A stretch of DNA of 64,000 nt, from assembly GCF_002002705.1 (NCBI RefSeq), contig NZ_MUNS01000034.1, forward strand, positions 103,130 to 167,129, written 5' to 3'. The notes under the pieces were generated by a model. It did not search any database. It saw nothing but the letters and a program-made list of their open reading frames with translations, and was not told the origin of the DNA. Position numbers and translations under genes: made by a program. This document shows positions 20,697 to 30,616 of this stretch, piece after piece; within the stretch, counting starts at the first letter, position 1; every line of letters starts with the position of its first letter. The stretch comes from Polaromonas sp. C04. Lineage in GTDB: Bacteria; Pseudomonadota; Gammaproteobacteria; Burkholderiales; Burkholderiaceae_C.

Positions 20697-22130
20697 ATGT
20701 TCAGCATGATGTACCAAATCTACGAAACCCAGCGCTCACTGATGGAGCCTTTCGCCGACTTTGCGCAGGCTGCCGCCAAGATGTACGGCAACCCGCTGTC
20801 GCCGCTGGGCCAGAATCCCTTCGCACAACGCGTCTCGGCCGGATTCGGCCTGCTCTACCGCCTGGGCAAGGATTACGAAAAACCGGTGTTTGGCCTGCAA
20901 ACCGTCCCGGTGGACGGCATTGATGTGGCCATCCACGAGCGCGTCGAAATCGACAAGCCGTTTTGCGAACTGCGCCGCTTCAAGCGCTTCACCGACGACC
21001 CAGAGACGCTGACCAAGCTCAAGGGCCAGCCTGCGGTGCTGATCGTGGCCCCGCTGTCGGGTCACCATGCCACGCTCCTGCGCGACACCGTCAAGACCAT
21101 GCTCAAGGACCACAAGGTCTACATCACCGACTGGAAAAATGCCCGGCTGGTGCCCCTGTCCGAAGGTGAATTCCACCTCGACGACTATGTCAACTATGTG
21201 CAGGAATTCATCCGTCATCTGCAGGCGCGCTACGGCAACTGCCACGTCGTGAGCGTGTGCCAGCCCACCGTGCCGGTGCTGGCAGCCGTCTCGCTGATGG
21301 CCAGCCGCGGCGAGACCACGCCCCTGACCATGACCATGATGGGCGGGCCGATCGACGCGCGCAAGATGCCCACCTCGGTCAACAACCTGGCGACCAACAA
21401 GAGCCACGACTGGTTCAAGAACAACGTGATTTACCGCGTGCCCAGCAACTATCCTGGCGCCGGGCGGCGCGTTTACCCGGGCTTTTTGCAGCACACCGGC
21501 TTTGTTGCCATGAACCCGAGCAACCACGCCCGCAGCCATTACGACTATTTCAACGACCTGCTCAAGGGCGATGACGTCAGCACGGAAGCGCACCGCAAGT
21601 TCTACGACGAATACAACGCCGTGCTCGACATGGACGCCGACTACTACCTCGAGACCATCCGGGTGGTGTTTCAGGATTTCTGCCTCGTCAACGGAACCTG
21701 GGACGTGAAGGGCGTGGACGGCAAGACCGAGCGTGTTCGGCCCCAGGACATCAAGACCACCGCCCTGCTTTCCGTCGAGGGCGAGCTCGACGATATTTCC
21801 GGTTTGGGCCAAACCCGGGCCGTGCATGAGCTGTGCACTGGCGTGCCCGCATCGCAGCAACGCCATCTGGAGGCCAAGGGCGCAGGCCACTACGGCATTT
21901 TCAGCGGCCGGCGCTGGCGCGAGGTGGTGTACCCCGAGGTCAAGCGCTTTATTCTTGAGCACCATGCCGCCAAAGCCGTTATCAAAGCTGAAGAAGCTGC
22001 TACAAAGCCAGTAGTACACGCTGCAACGCACGCGGCGGCCCACCTCAAAACGAGTGCCAGCAAGTCCGTCAAAGCGCTCAGCAAACCGGTCGCCAAAACA
22101 ACGACCACAAAAGTCGCGCGCAAGAAGTAG
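20697..22130 (+). CDS. phaZ: Intracellular polyhydroxybutyrate depolymerase
   Basis: 477 residues, PhaZ1-type intracellular depolymerase with an alpha/beta hydrolase core. The nucleophile is Cys188 in VSVCQPTVP, matching the Cys of Ralstonia PhaZ1; the C-terminal [16 protein letters not shown] holds the catalytic His. It mobilises PHB granules made by the phaCAB genes at 50.8-54.6 kb. After about residue 425 there is an Ala/Lys/Thr-rich tail ending VARKK, like phasin or histone H1 tails, which could bind granules or DNA. Part of that tail overlaps a possible decayed dispersed-repeat copy near 21999-22032. Confidence 0.93.
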   Translation: MFSMMYQIYETQRSLMEPFADFAQAAAKMYGNPLSPLGQNPFAQRVSAGFGLLYRLGKDYEKPVFGLQTVPVDGIDVAIHERVEIDKPFCELRRFKRFTDDPETLTKLKGQPAVLIVAPLSGHHATLLRDTVKTMLKDHKVYITDWKNARLVPLSEGEFHLDDYVNYVQEFIRHLQARYGNCHVVSVCQPTVPVLAAVSLMASRGETTPLTMTMMGGPIDARKMPTSVNNLATNKSHDWFKNNVIYRVPSNYPGAGRRVYPGFLQHTGFVAMNPSNHARSHYDYFNDLLKGDDVSTEAHRKFYDEYNAVLDMDADYYLETIRVVFQDFCLVNGTWDVKGVDGKTERVRPQDIKTTALLSVEGELDDISGLGQTRAVHELCTGVPASQQRHLEAKGAGHYGIFSGRRWREVVYPEVKRFILEHHAAKAVIKAEEAATKPVVHAATHAAAHLKTSASKSVKALSKPVAKTTTTKVARKK

Positions 22131-22138
22131 GTTCGTCC

Positions 22139-22807
22139 GTGGATGCGCTGGCCGCCCGCATCAATGCCGTCCTGCCCCAAACCCAGTGCACGCGCTGCGG
22201 TTACCCGGATTGCGCTGGCTATGCCCAGGCCATTGCCAGCGGCAAAGCAGAAATCAACCAGTGCCCGCCCGGCGGCGCCGAGGGCGTTGCCCGGCTCGCC
22301 CGCCTGACCGGACGGCCCGTGCGGCCGCTGAATCCCGCGAATGGGCTCGAGGCCCCGCGCACGGTCGCCGTCATCGACGAGGACTGGTGCATCGGCTGCA
22401 CCCTGTGCATTGCCGCCTGCCCGACCGACGCCATCATCGGCAGCAACAAGCTGATGCATACCGTGATCGAGCCTTACTGCACCGGCTGCGAGCTGTGCGT
22501 TCCGGTCTGCCCGGTGGACTGCATCAGCCTGGAGAACGTCACGCAAGAGCGCACCGGCTGGGACGCGTGGTCACAAGCCCAGGCCGACGAAGCCCGCGAA
22601 CGCTACGAGTTTCATGGCGTCAGGAGAAGCAGGGACCAGGGCGAGAACGATAAAAGGCTCGAAGAAAAAGCCCAGGCCAAACTGGCCGACCTGCCCGCCC
22701 ACTCGCAGATCACCGACCCGGAGGCACTCGCCCCAAAGCGCACCGTGATTGAAGCGGCGCTGGCCCGTGCACGCGCGCGCCGCGGCGACGCATCCGGTAG
22801 AAACTAA
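22139..22807 (+). CDS. RnfB-like polyferredoxin (electron transport complex subunit B type)
   Basis: 222 residues from GTG 22139, eight bases after phaZ. An RnfB-type Fe-S domain ([13 protein letters not shown] ... CPPGG) is followed by two [4Fe-4S] motifs, [16 protein letters not shown] and [16 protein letters not shown], and a charged C-terminus. Unlike true RnfB it has no N-terminal transmembrane helix, and no other rnf genes are near, so it is a soluble stand-alone form. It converges on korB, with the two genes overlapping by four bases. It may serve as ferredoxin for the adjacent 2-oxoacid oxidoreductase; that is inference. Confidence 0.88.
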   Translation: MDALAARINAVLPQTQCTRCGYPDCAGYAQAIASGKAEINQCPPGGAEGVARLARLTGRPVRPLNPANGLEAPRTVAVIDEDWCIGCTLCIAACPTDAIIGSNKLMHTVIEPYCTGCELCVPVCPVDCISLENVTQERTGWDAWSQAQADEARERYEFHGVRRSRDQGENDKRLEEKAQAKLADLPAHSQITDPEALAPKRTVIEAALARARARRGDASGRN

Positions 22808-23859
22808 CGCAGCGCCGCGTTCAGGCCTGCCAGCGCCTGGGCGCCCGGGCAAAGGTCCTCGCGCCCCAGCGCGTTGAGTGGCGCGGCACCGGTGTTGAGC
22901 GCCGCGTGCAGGTCGCTGGCATCCGGGTCCACGTAGAGCAGGCCCGTGACCACCTCGCCGCGCGCCTGGTGTATCTGCACATGGTTCATCGCAGCCAGCC
23001 GGTCGGTCGGATCGTAACCCTCGTGCAGCTTGCGCAGGCGCAGCGTCAATCCGTCATGCTGCAGCACCTCCACCACCTCGCCCGGCGCGTAGTCGGTGGT
23101 GATTTCGTTGCGCGGCGTGATGAAGTCGATGCGGTTCACGGCCTCGTTGTGCTCGCGCACATAGTCGTAGCTCTTGGTGCTGCCCGCGTGGTTGTTGAAC
23201 GCCACGCAGGGGCTGATGACGTCGATGAAGGCCGCGCCGCCGTGGCCGATGGCGCCCTTGATCAGCGGCACCAGTTGCGCCTTGTCGCCCGAAAAGCTGC
23301 GCGCCACGTAGGTGGCGCCGAGCTGCAGTGCCATGCCGATCAAGTCGACGGGGCTGTCGCGGTTGATCGCGCCCTTCTTGCTTTTGGAGCCGCGGTCGGC
23401 CGTGGCGGAAAATTGCCCCTTGGTCAGCCCATACACACCGTTGTTTTCCACGATGTAGACCATGTTCACGCCGCGCCGCATGGCATGGGCGAACTGCCCC
23501 AGGCCGATCGAGGCCGAGTCGCCGTCGCCCGAGACACCCAGGTACAGCAGGTCGCGGTTGGCCAGGTTGGCGCCGGTCAGCACCGAGGGCATGCGCCCGT
23601 GCACGGTGTTGAAGCCGTGCGAGGCACCCAGAAAATAATCCGGCGTCTTGGAGCTGCAGCCGATGCCCGAGAGCTTGGCCACGCGGTGCGGCTCGATGTC
23701 GAGCTCCCAGCAGGCCTGGATGATGGCCGCCGAGATCGAGTCGTGGCCGCAGCCCGCGCACAGCGTGGAAACCTTGCCTTCGTAGTCGCGCCGGGTGTAG
23801 CCGACCTTGTTGGTCTGCAACGCGGGATGGTGCATGCGGGGTTTGGCGAGGTAAGTCAT
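22804..23859 (-). CDS. korB: 2-oxoacid:ferredoxin oxidoreductase, beta subunit (KorB type)
   Basis: 351 residues, the thiamine diphosphate-binding subunit. [13 protein letters not shown] near the N-terminus and the ThDP site [17 protein letters not shown] ... [16 protein letters not shown] are clear. With the alpha subunit it oxidatively decarboxylates a 2-oxoacid (2-oxoglutarate by closest organisation) to the acyl-CoA. Its ATG overlaps the korA stop (ATGA), so it is coupled. Substrate is inferred from the gene set, not from residues. Confidence 0.88.
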   Translation of the reverse strand: MTYLAKPRMHHPALQTNKVGYTRRDYEGKVSTLCAGCGHDSISAAIIQACWELDIEPHRVAKLSGIGCSSKTPDYFLGASHGFNTVHGRMPSVLTGANLANRDLLYLGVSGDGDSASIGLGQFAHAMRRGVNMVYIVENNGVYGLTKGQFSATADRGSKSKKGAINRDSPVDLIGMALQLGATYVARSFSGDKAQLVPLIKGAIGHGGAAFIDVISPCVAFNNHAGSTKSYDYVREHNEAVNRIDFITPRNEITTDYAPGEVVEVLQHDGLTLRLRKLHEGYDPTDRLAAMNHVQIHQARGEVVTGLLYVDPDASDLHAALNTGAAPLNALGREDLCPGAQALAGLNAALR

Positions 23860-25712
23860 ACGGCTTGCTCCTGGACGGTGCTTCGCGCCTTGCGCTTGGG
23901 CGTGCTCGCCTCGGCGTGCACGTGGTCGGTGATGGCTTCGGTGATGAAGCGCGCCGTGATCGGCGTGCCGTCGTAGTGCAGCACGCGCACCAGGCGCGAT
24001 GGATCCACCTCCAGCTCATTCACCAGCAGGCTGCGCATCTGGGCGTCGCGGTTCTGCTCGACCACGAACACGGACTCGTGCTCGGCCAGGAACTGCGCCA
24101 CGCTCTCGGGGAACGGGAAGGCGCGCAGGCGCAGTGCGTCCAGGTGGATGCCCACCTCCGTCAATGAATCCAGCGCCTCGTTCATCGCGGGCGAGGTGGA
24201 GCCGAAGTAAATGACGCCAAGCCGCGTCTTGCGCGCCGCCTTGCGCAGCACCGGCTGTGGCACCAGCGTGGCGGCGGTCTCGAACTTCTTGAGCAGGCGC
24301 TGCACGTTGTAAATGTAGTCCGGCCCACGCTCGGAGTAGCGGGCGTACGGATCGCGTGTGGTACCGCGCGTGAAGTAGCTGCCCCGGGTCGGATGCGTAC
24401 CGGGCAGCGTGCGCCAGGGAATACCGTCGCCGTCCACGTCCTTGTAGCGGCCAAAATCCTTGCCTGCTTCCAGTTCTTCGGCCGTCATCACCTTGCCGCG
24501 GTCGTACTGGCGCGCATCGTCCCATTGAAGCGGCTCGCACAGGCGCTGGTTCATGCCGATGTCCAGGTCGGTCATCAGGAACACCGGCGTCTGCAGCCGG
24601 TCGGCCAGGTCCAGCGCGGCGGCCGCGTGTTCAAAGCATTCGTGCGGGTCTTCGGGAAACAGCAGCACGTGCTTGGTGTCGCCGTGCGAGGCATAGGCGC
24701 ACGACAGCAGGTCGGCCTGCTGCGTGCGCGTGGGCATGCCGGTGGACGGCCCGCCGCGCTGCACGTTGATGATGGTGACCGGGATCTCGGCAAAGTAGGC
24801 CAGGCCGATGAACTCGGTCATCAGCGACACGCCCGGCCCCGAGGTCGCGGTGAAGGCGCGCGCCCCATTCCACCCGGCCCCCACCACCATGCCGATGGAG
24901 GCAATCTCGTCCTCGGCCTGGACGATGGCGAATTTGTTCATGCCGGTGGAGGGCTCCACGCGCAGCTTGCTGCAGTACTTCTGGAACGCCTCGGCCACAG
25001 AGGACGACGGCGTGATCGGGTACCAGGCCGCCACCGTGGCGCCGCCGTATACGCAGCCCAGGGCCGCAGCGCTGTTGCCGTCCACGAAGATGCGTTCGCC
25101 GACTTTCTTGGAAGCGCGCACCTGCAATCCGATCGGGTCCAGATGGTCGCGCGCAAACTCGCGGCCCGCATTCAGCGCGCGCACGTTGGACTCGAGCAGT
25201 CGTTCCTTGCCGCGGTACTGCTCGGAAAACAGTGTCTCGATGACCTGCGCGTCCATGCCCAGCAACATCGACAGCGCGCCCACGTACAGGATGTTCTTGA
25301 ACAGCTGGCGCTGGCGCGCGTCCTCGTAGGTGGCGTTGCAGATGGCGGTGAGCGGCATGCCGATCACATGCAGGTCTTCGCGAAAGCTCGAGGGCGGCAA
25401 TTGCCGCGTGCTGTCGTAGAACAGGTAGCCGCCGGGGTCGACCTCGGCCACATCGGCGTCCCAGGTTTGCGGGTTCATCGCCACCATCATGTCCACGCCG
25501 CCGCGCCGGCCGAGGTAGCCTTTTTCGCACACGCGCGCCTCGTACCAGGTGGGCAGGCCCTGGATGTTGCTCGGGAAGATGTTGCGCGGGCTGACCGGCA
25601 CGCCCATGCGCAAAATGGCCTTGGCGAACAGCTCGTTGGCCGAGGCCGATCCCGAGCCGTTGACGTTGGCGAACTTGACGACAAAGTCGTTCACCGATTC
25701 GATGCGCTTCAT
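23856..25712 (-). CDS. korA: 2-oxoacid:ferredoxin oxidoreductase, fused gamma-alpha subunit (KorA type)
   Basis: 618 residues. The N-terminal gamma domain (VNDFVVKFANVNGSGSASAN, GYLGRRGGVDMMVAMNP) is fused to the alpha domain (YPITPSSSVAEAFQK, ATSGPGVSLMTEFIGLAYFAEIP in two parts). Fusion and size match the KorA subunit of the 2-oxoglutarate:NADP+ oxidoreductase known from Azoarcus/Thauera. It overlaps both neighbours by four bases, giving a tightly coupled korC-korA-korB unit. Aerobic Comamonadaceae normally use the lipoate-dependent 2-oxoglutarate dehydrogenase, so this enzyme suggests a need for low-potential electrons. Confidence 0.88.
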   Translation of the reverse strand: MKRIESVNDFVVKFANVNGSGSASANELFAKAILRMGVPVSPRNIFPSNIQGLPTWYEARVCEKGYLGRRGGVDMMVAMNPQTWDADVAEVDPGGYLFYDSTRQLPPSSFREDLHVIGMPLTAICNATYEDARQRQLFKNILYVGALSMLLGMDAQVIETLFSEQYRGKERLLESNVRALNAGREFARDHLDPIGLQVRASKKVGERIFVDGNSAAALGCVYGGATVAAWYPITPSSSVAEAFQKYCSKLRVEPSTGMNKFAIVQAEDEIASIGMVVGAGWNGARAFTATSGPGVSLMTEFIGLAYFAEIPVTIINVQRGGPSTGMPTRTQQADLLSCAYASHGDTKHVLLFPEDPHECFEHAAAALDLADRLQTPVFLMTDLDIGMNQRLCEPLQWDDARQYDRGKVMTAEELEAGKDFGRYKDVDGDGIPWRTLPGTHPTRGSYFTRGTTRDPYARYSERGPDYIYNVQRLLKKFETAATLVPQPVLRKAARKTRLGVIYFGSTSPAMNEALDSLTEVGIHLDALRLRAFPFPESVAQFLAEHESVFVVEQNRDAQMRSLLVNELEVDPSRLVRVLHYDGTPITARFITEAITDHVHAEASTPKRKARSTVQEQAV

Positions 25713-27565
25713 GCCCTGGCCTCCATGCGCTGTGCCCCGACTCTGGTGCTCTTGCGATCACGCGCTCGTTCGCCCGCGTAAGTTTCCATGAGCAGATACT
25801 TCTGCATGTCCCAGGCGCCCGTGGGACAGCGCTCGGCGCACAGGCCGCAGTGCAGGCAGACGTCCTCGTCCTTGATCATGACCCGGCCGGTTTTCAGCAG
25901 TCCCGACACATACAGGTCCTGCGTGGAGTTGCGTGCCGGCGCCTTGAGCCGCGTGCGCAGATCGTGCTCCTCGCCGTTGTCGGTGAAGGTGATGCAGTCC
26001 ATGGGGCAGATGTCCACGCAGGCGTCGCACTCGATGCAGCTGGCGTCGGTGAACACGGTCTGCACGTCGCAGTTCAGGCAGCGCTCGGCCTCCTTGAAGG
26101 CGGTGGCGGCGTCAAAGCCCAGTTCCACCTCCACGCGGATGTTGGCCAGCGCCTTCTCGGCCTTGGCCCAGGGCACCTTGAAGCGCGCATCGCCCGAGAT
26201 CGCGTTGTCGTAGCTCCATTCGTGGATGCCCATTTTCTGTGACAGCAGGTTCACGTGCGGCGCAGGCCGCTGGCGGATGTCCTCGCCATGCAGCAACCGA
26301 TCGATGGACACCGCCGCCTCGTGCCCGTGGGCCACCGCGGTGATGATGTTCTTGGGACCAAACGCCGCGTCGCCACCGAAGAACACTTGCGCAAGGCTGG
26401 ACTGGAAGGTTTTTTTGTCGAGCACCGGCAGGCCCCACTCATCGAAGGCGATGCCACAGTCGCGCTCGATCCACGGAAACGAATTTTCCTGCCCTACGGC
26501 GATCAGCACCTCGTCGCAGGCAACGACGACGTCGGGCTCGCCGGTGGCCACCAGCTGGCGCCGGCCCTTGTCGTCGCGCACCGCCTTGACCACTTCGAAT
26601 GTCATGCCCGTGAGCTTGCCGCCTTCGTGCACGAAGGCCTTGGGCACGTGGAAGTTGATGATCGGGATGCCCTCGTGCATCGCGTCTTCCTTTTCCCAGG
26701 GCGAGGCCTTCATTTCCTCGAAGCCGCTGCGCACGATCACCTTCACGTCTTCGCCGCCGAGGCGGCGCGCCGAACGGCAGCAGTCCATCGCGGTGTTGCC
26801 GCCGCCCAGCACGATCACCCGCTTGCCGATGCGGGTGACGTGACCGAACGAGACCGAGGCCAGCCAGTCGATGCCGATGTGAATCTGTGCGGCGGCCTCA
26901 GTTCGGCCAGGCAGTTGCAGATCGCGCCCGCGCGGTGCGCCACAGCCCACGAACAGCGCATCGAAGCCCTGCGCCAGCAGCTCGTTCATGGAGTCCACGC
27001 GCTGGCCGCCGCGAAAGTCCACCCCCAGGTTCAACACATAACCGGTCTCCTCGTCGATCACCGACTCGGGCAGGCGAAAGTGCGGAATCTGCGTGCGCAT
27101 GAAGCCACCGGCCTTGGCCTCAGTATCGAACACCGTCACCTGATAACCCTGCGGCGCGAGGTCGCGCGCCACGGTGAGCGAGGCCGGTCCCGCGCCGATG
27201 CAGGCGATGCGCTTGCCCTTGCGGCGCAGCTCGGGCGCCACCGGAATCGGCATGCGGTCGCGCACGTCGTCCTTGTGGTCGGCGGCCACGCGCTTGAGCC
27301 GGCAGATCGCCACCGGCTGCGGATGCTCGCCATTGCTTTCCTCGACCCGGCCGCGCCGGCAGGCAGGCTCGCAGGGCCGGTCGCAGGTGCGCCCCAGGAT
27401 GCCGGGAAACACGTTGGAGACCCAGTTGACCATGTAGGCGTCGCTGTAGCGACCCTGGCCGATCAGCCGGATGTATTCAGGGACGGGGGTGTGGGCCGGA
27501 CAGGCCCACTGGCAATCGACGACCTTGTGGAAATAGGACGGATTCGCGATATCGGTAGGCTGCAA
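25709..27565 (-). CDS. korC: FAD/Fe-S NAD(P)H:ferredoxin oxidoreductase subunit (GltD-like, KorC type)
   Basis: 618 residues from TTG 27565, chosen because AAGGAG lies six bases upstream; the other in-frame start at 27598 has no such site. N-terminal Fer4_20 cysteines (CQWACPAHTPVPEYI, CDRPCEPACRRG), an FAD site (GKRIACIGAGPASLTVA), an NAD(P) site (KRVIVLGGGNTAMDCCRSA) and two C-terminal [4Fe-4S] motifs (CIECDACVDICPMDC, CLHCGLCAERCPTGA). The layout is glutamate-synthase-small-subunit-like plus ferredoxin. It probably passes electrons between KorAB and NADP. The symbol korC is by analogy. Confidence 0.82.
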   Translation of the reverse strand: MQPTDIANPSYFHKVVDCQWACPAHTPVPEYIRLIGQGRYSDAYMVNWVSNVFPGILGRTCDRPCEPACRRGRVEESNGEHPQPVAICRLKRVAADHKDDVRDRMPIPVAPELRRKGKRIACIGAGPASLTVARDLAPQGYQVTVFDTEAKAGGFMRTQIPHFRLPESVIDEETGYVLNLGVDFRGGQRVDSMNELLAQGFDALFVGCGAPRGRDLQLPGRTEAAAQIHIGIDWLASVSFGHVTRIGKRVIVLGGGNTAMDCCRSARRLGGEDVKVIVRSGFEEMKASPWEKEDAMHEGIPIINFHVPKAFVHEGGKLTGMTFEVVKAVRDDKGRRQLVATGEPDVVVACDEVLIAVGQENSFPWIERDCGIAFDEWGLPVLDKKTFQSSLAQVFFGGDAAFGPKNIITAVAHGHEAAVSIDRLLHGEDIRQRPAPHVNLLSQKMGIHEWSYDNAISGDARFKVPWAKAEKALANIRVEVELGFDAATAFKEAERCLNCDVQTVFTDASCIECDACVDICPMDCITFTDNGEEHDLRTRLKAPARNSTQDLYVSGLLKTGRVMIKDEDVCLHCGLCAERCPTGAWDMQKYLLMETYAGERARDRKSTRVGAQRMEARA

Positions 27566-27671
27566 AACTGTCTCCTTGCCCTGGTGTGCACTGCACAAAT
27601 GGTGACTAGTAATAACAGTCTAAGCCTCGCAGCCCTGAAAGTGTTCTCGGGTGAATCCCGCAGCGTGGTCT

Positions 27672-28172
27672 TTACACGTCAAACGCTCCAGGCTTCGAGA
27701 GCGCCAGCCGGGAAAAGGCGCTGATCACCTCGGGCGGTGCCTGCACCAGTTCGATCAGAACCCCCTCGCCGCCAATCGGCAACTCGTCGTTGCCCTTGGG
27801 GTGGACGAAGCAGATGTCGAACCCCGCCGCGCCCTTGCGGATGCCGCCGGGCGCGAAGCGCACGCCCTTGCTGGAGAGCCATTGCACCGCGCCGGGCAGG
27901 TCGTCGATCCAGAGCCCGACATGGTTGAGCGGTGTAGTGTGGACGGCCGGCTTCCTGTCGGGGTCCAGCGGCTGCATCAGATCCACTTCGACCTTGAACG
28001 GGCCGGTGCCCATGGCGCAGATATCTTCATCCACGTTCTCACGCTCCGAGACAAAATTGCCCGTGATTTCCAGGCCGAACATGTCCACCCACAAGGTGCG
28101 CAGGCGCTCCTTGCTGGGGCCGCCGATGGCGATTTGCTGGATGCCCAGGACTTTGAAGGGACGCTGACTCAT
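27672..28172 (-). CDS. VOC-family protein, probable methylmalonyl-CoA epimerase
   Basis: 166 residues, two betaalphabetabetabeta modules of the vicinal oxygen chelate fold. Candidate metal ligands lie in [28 protein letters not shown] and [10 protein letters not shown]. It is the last gene of the mcm-meaB-pccB-pccA series, where an epimerase is needed to convert (S)- to (R)-methylmalonyl-CoA. Sequence alone would also allow a glyoxalase-like label; the context favours epimerase. GGGAG precedes ATG 28172; gap to pccA is 31 bases. Confidence 0.7.
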   Translation of the reverse strand: MSQRPFKVLGIQQIAIGGPSKERLRTLWVDMFGLEITGNFVSERENVDEDICAMGTGPFKVEVDLMQPLDPDRKPAVHTTPLNHVGLWIDDLPGAVQWLSSKGVRFAPGGIRKGAAGFDICFVHPKGNDELPIGGEGVLIELVQAPPEVISAFSRLALSKPGAFDV

Positions 28173-28203
28173 GTGAACTCCCAATTTGCGTTCATGCATG
28201 CGC

Positions 28204-30252
28204 TCATGAAAACTCGATGATCGGCTGGTCCACCGCCAGGCTTTCGCCCTTGGCCGCCAGCACCTTGCCCACCACGCCGTCGGCCACCGCAAACAGCACG
28301 TTTTCCATCTTCATGGCCTCGATCACGGCCACGCGCTCGCCCGCCTGCACCTTCTGCCCCGGCTGCACGGCCACGTCCACCAGCAGCCCAGGCATGGGCG
28401 AGAGCACGTAGCGGCTCATGTCGGGCGGCGCCTTGTAAGGCATCAGCGCATACAACGCGGCCGCGCGCGGCGACAGCACCAGCGCGTCGATGCGGCTGCC
28501 GCTGTGCGCCACGCGAATGGACAGAGGGTTCTTGCCCGTGCCGCGCTCGACCTGCGCCGTGAACGGCTGGTCGTTGCAGGTGCCGCGAATGCGGACCGAA
28601 CCGAGCCGGAAGTTGCTACAGAATCTATAGCTGCTTGCGCCCACCTGGACATGGCTGGAGCCTGTTTTTCCTTCAAAGTCCGTGACCTGCACCGGACTCG
28701 TGAGGTTGTGCCCCTGCTGGCCCAGCGTGACCACCACAAACTCCTCACCCACCGCCACTTCATGGCCCTGCATCTGGCCGCTGATGCCGCTGGCGCGGTC
28801 GCGATAGCGGCGGTTCACAAACGCGGCCAGCGCCACCAGGAAGTTCGGGTCGTCGCGCGGCACCTCTTCCGCCCGGAAACCGCTGGCATAGTGCTCGGCG
28901 ATGAAGCCGGTGTTGAAATCACCCGCGACAAACTTGGGATGCGCCAGCAGCGCCGCCTGGAACGGGATGTTGCTGCTGACGCCGCGAATCACAAAGCCGT
29001 TCAGCGCCTCGCGCATCTTGGCAATGGCGTCGAGGCGATCCTTGCCGTGCACGATGAGCTTGGCGATCATCGAGTCGTAGAACATCGGGATCTCGCCGCC
29101 GTCCCGCACCCCAGTGTCGACGCGTACGCCATACAGCTGCGACGTGTCGGCCGCAAACATCGTCTCCTTCGGCGGCTGGAAACGCACGAGCCGGCCCGTG
29201 CTCGGCAGAAAGCCGCGGAACGGGTCTTCGGCGTTGATGCGGCACTCGATGGCCCAGCCGTTGCGCTGCACGTCCTTTTGCGCCAGCGGCAGCGTCTCGC
29301 CGGCCGCCACGCGGATCATCAGCTCGACCAGGTCCAGCCCGGTGATGCACTCGGTCACCGGATGCTCGACCTGCAGCCGCGTGTTCATCTCCAGGAAATA
29401 AAAGCTCTGGTCCTTGCCAACCACGAACTCCACCGTGCCGGCGCTCTGGTACTTGACCGCGCGGGCCAATGCCACCGCCTGCTCGCCCATGGCCTTGCGC
29501 GTGGCCTCGGAGATGAAGGGCGACGGCGCCTCCTCGATCACCTTCTGATGCCGGCGCTGGATCGAGCATTCGCGCTCGTTCAGGTAGACGCAGTTGCCGT
29601 GGCTATCGCCCATGAGCTGAATTTCGATGTGGCGCGGCTCCTCGACAAACTTCTCGATGAACACGCGGTCGTCGCCAAAGCTGTTGCGTGCCTCGTTGCG
29701 GCAACTGGTAAAGCCCTCGAACGCCTCCTTGTCGTTGAACGCCACGCGCAGCCCCTTGCCGCCGCCGCCAGCCGACGCCTTGATCATGACGGGATAGCCA
29801 ATGCCCTTGGCGATCCCGACCGCCTGCTCTGCCGTCTCAATCGCTTCGTTGACGCCGGGGATGCAGTTCACGCCGGCTTCCTTGGCCAGCTTCTTGGACG
29901 CAATCTTGTCGCCCATCGCGGCAATGGAATAGTGCTTGGGGCCGATGAAAACAATGCCCTCTTCCTCCACCCGTTTGGCAAAGTCCGCGTTCTCGCTCAA
30001 AAACCCGTAGCCCGGGTGCACCGCCTGCGCGCCGGTCTGCTTGCACGCGGCAATGATCCTGTCCGCCACCAGGTAACTCTCGCGGCTGGGTGCCGGGCCG
30101 ATGTTGACGGCCTCGTCGGCCAGCGCCACGTGGCGCGCGCCCGCATCGGCGTCGGAATACACCGCCACCGTTTTGATACCCATCTTGCGGGCCGTCTTGA
30201 TCACGCGGCAGGCAATTTCACCGCGGTTGGCAATCAGTATTTTGGTAAACAT
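28204..30252 (-). CDS. pccA: Propionyl-CoA (acyl-CoA) carboxylase alpha subunit, biotin carboxylase plus BCCP
   Basis: 682 residues. Biotin carboxylase domain with ATP-grasp glycine loop ([14 protein letters not shown]) and [14 protein letters not shown]; then a BT linker domain; then a C-terminal biotinyl domain with [11 protein letters not shown]. It carboxylates biotin for PccB. A copy of the dispersed repeat (28615-28668) lies in frame in the linker between the biotin carboxylase and biotinyl domains, encoding [15 protein letters not shown]. The gap to pccB is unusually long (364 bases) and holds an inverted repeat. Confidence 0.95.
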   Translation of the reverse strand: MFTKILIANRGEIACRVIKTARKMGIKTVAVYSDADAGARHVALADEAVNIGPAPSRESYLVADRIIAACKQTGAQAVHPGYGFLSENADFAKRVEEEGIVFIGPKHYSIAAMGDKIASKKLAKEAGVNCIPGVNEAIETAEQAVGIAKGIGYPVMIKASAGGGGKGLRVAFNDKEAFEGFTSCRNEARNSFGDDRVFIEKFVEEPRHIEIQLMGDSHGNCVYLNERECSIQRRHQKVIEEAPSPFISEATRKAMGEQAVALARAVKYQSAGTVEFVVGKDQSFYFLEMNTRLQVEHPVTECITGLDLVELMIRVAAGETLPLAQKDVQRNGWAIECRINAEDPFRGFLPSTGRLVRFQPPKETMFAADTSQLYGVRVDTGVRDGGEIPMFYDSMIAKLIVHGKDRLDAIAKMREALNGFVIRGVSSNIPFQAALLAHPKFVAGDFNTGFIAEHYASGFRAEEVPRDDPNFLVALAAFVNRRYRDRASGISGQMQGHEVAVGEEFVVVTLGQQGHNLTSPVQVTDFEGKTGSSHVQVGASSYRFCSNFRLGSVRIRGTCNDQPFTAQVERGTGKNPLSIRVAHSGSRIDALVLSPRAAALYALMPYKAPPDMSRYVLSPMPGLLVDVAVQPGQKVQAGERVAVIEAMKMENVLFAVADGVVGKVLAAKGESLAVDQPIIEFS
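28615..28668 (+). repeat. Dispersed ~50 bp repeat, copy E, inside pccA
   Basis: GCTACAGAATCTATAGC followed by TGCTTGCGCCCACCTGGACA and TGGCTGGAGCCTG. The GCTA/TAGC arms and the GGCT-GAGCC core match the other copies. It is read through in frame by pccA on the opposite strand, in a poorly conserved linker. Confidence 0.6.
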
Positions 30253-30616
30253 TCGCAGTCTCCTGTTCGGGAATCAGTTTGTGTGCTTTGCGCAGTGGCT
30301 TGAAGTCTCACCAAGGCGGCGCCGGACCTCCAACGGCGGATGTCTGAACCCGCAACGTGCACGGCGTATCCGCCTTCGCTCATGTCCCCCGCCCTGCGGG
30401 CTCCTCCTTTACTTCGCTGCGGCAGACACACCGCGCCCGTTGCTGCGAAGGGAGTCCTGCACAGGCCAGCCGACCCCGTCGTCGCTTCAAAAGTGGGCTG
30501 CCTGGGTGCTTTGCGTAGGTAAAGGAGGAGGCCGAAGGCCGGGGGACACGAAGCAAAGTGCCCGGGCAGCCCGCTCGCACACACGCTGTGCAGAGGAAAG
30601 CTCTTCATGTCCATGG
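30253..30616. repeat. pccB-pccA gap carrying a 30 bp imperfect inverted repeat
   Basis: 364 bases with no credible gene between two genes that normally abut. Arms at 30383-30412 (TGTCCCCCGCCCTGCGGGCT then CCTCCTTTAC) and 30519-30548 (reverse complement beginning TGTCCCCCGGCCTTCGGCCT then CCTCCTTTAC) differ at about five places, with 106 bases between them. Each arm also contains its own small hairpin (GCCC-TGC-GGGC type; GGCC-TTC-GGCC type). It looks like a MITE or REP-type element that inserted in the operon. Confidence 0.7.
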
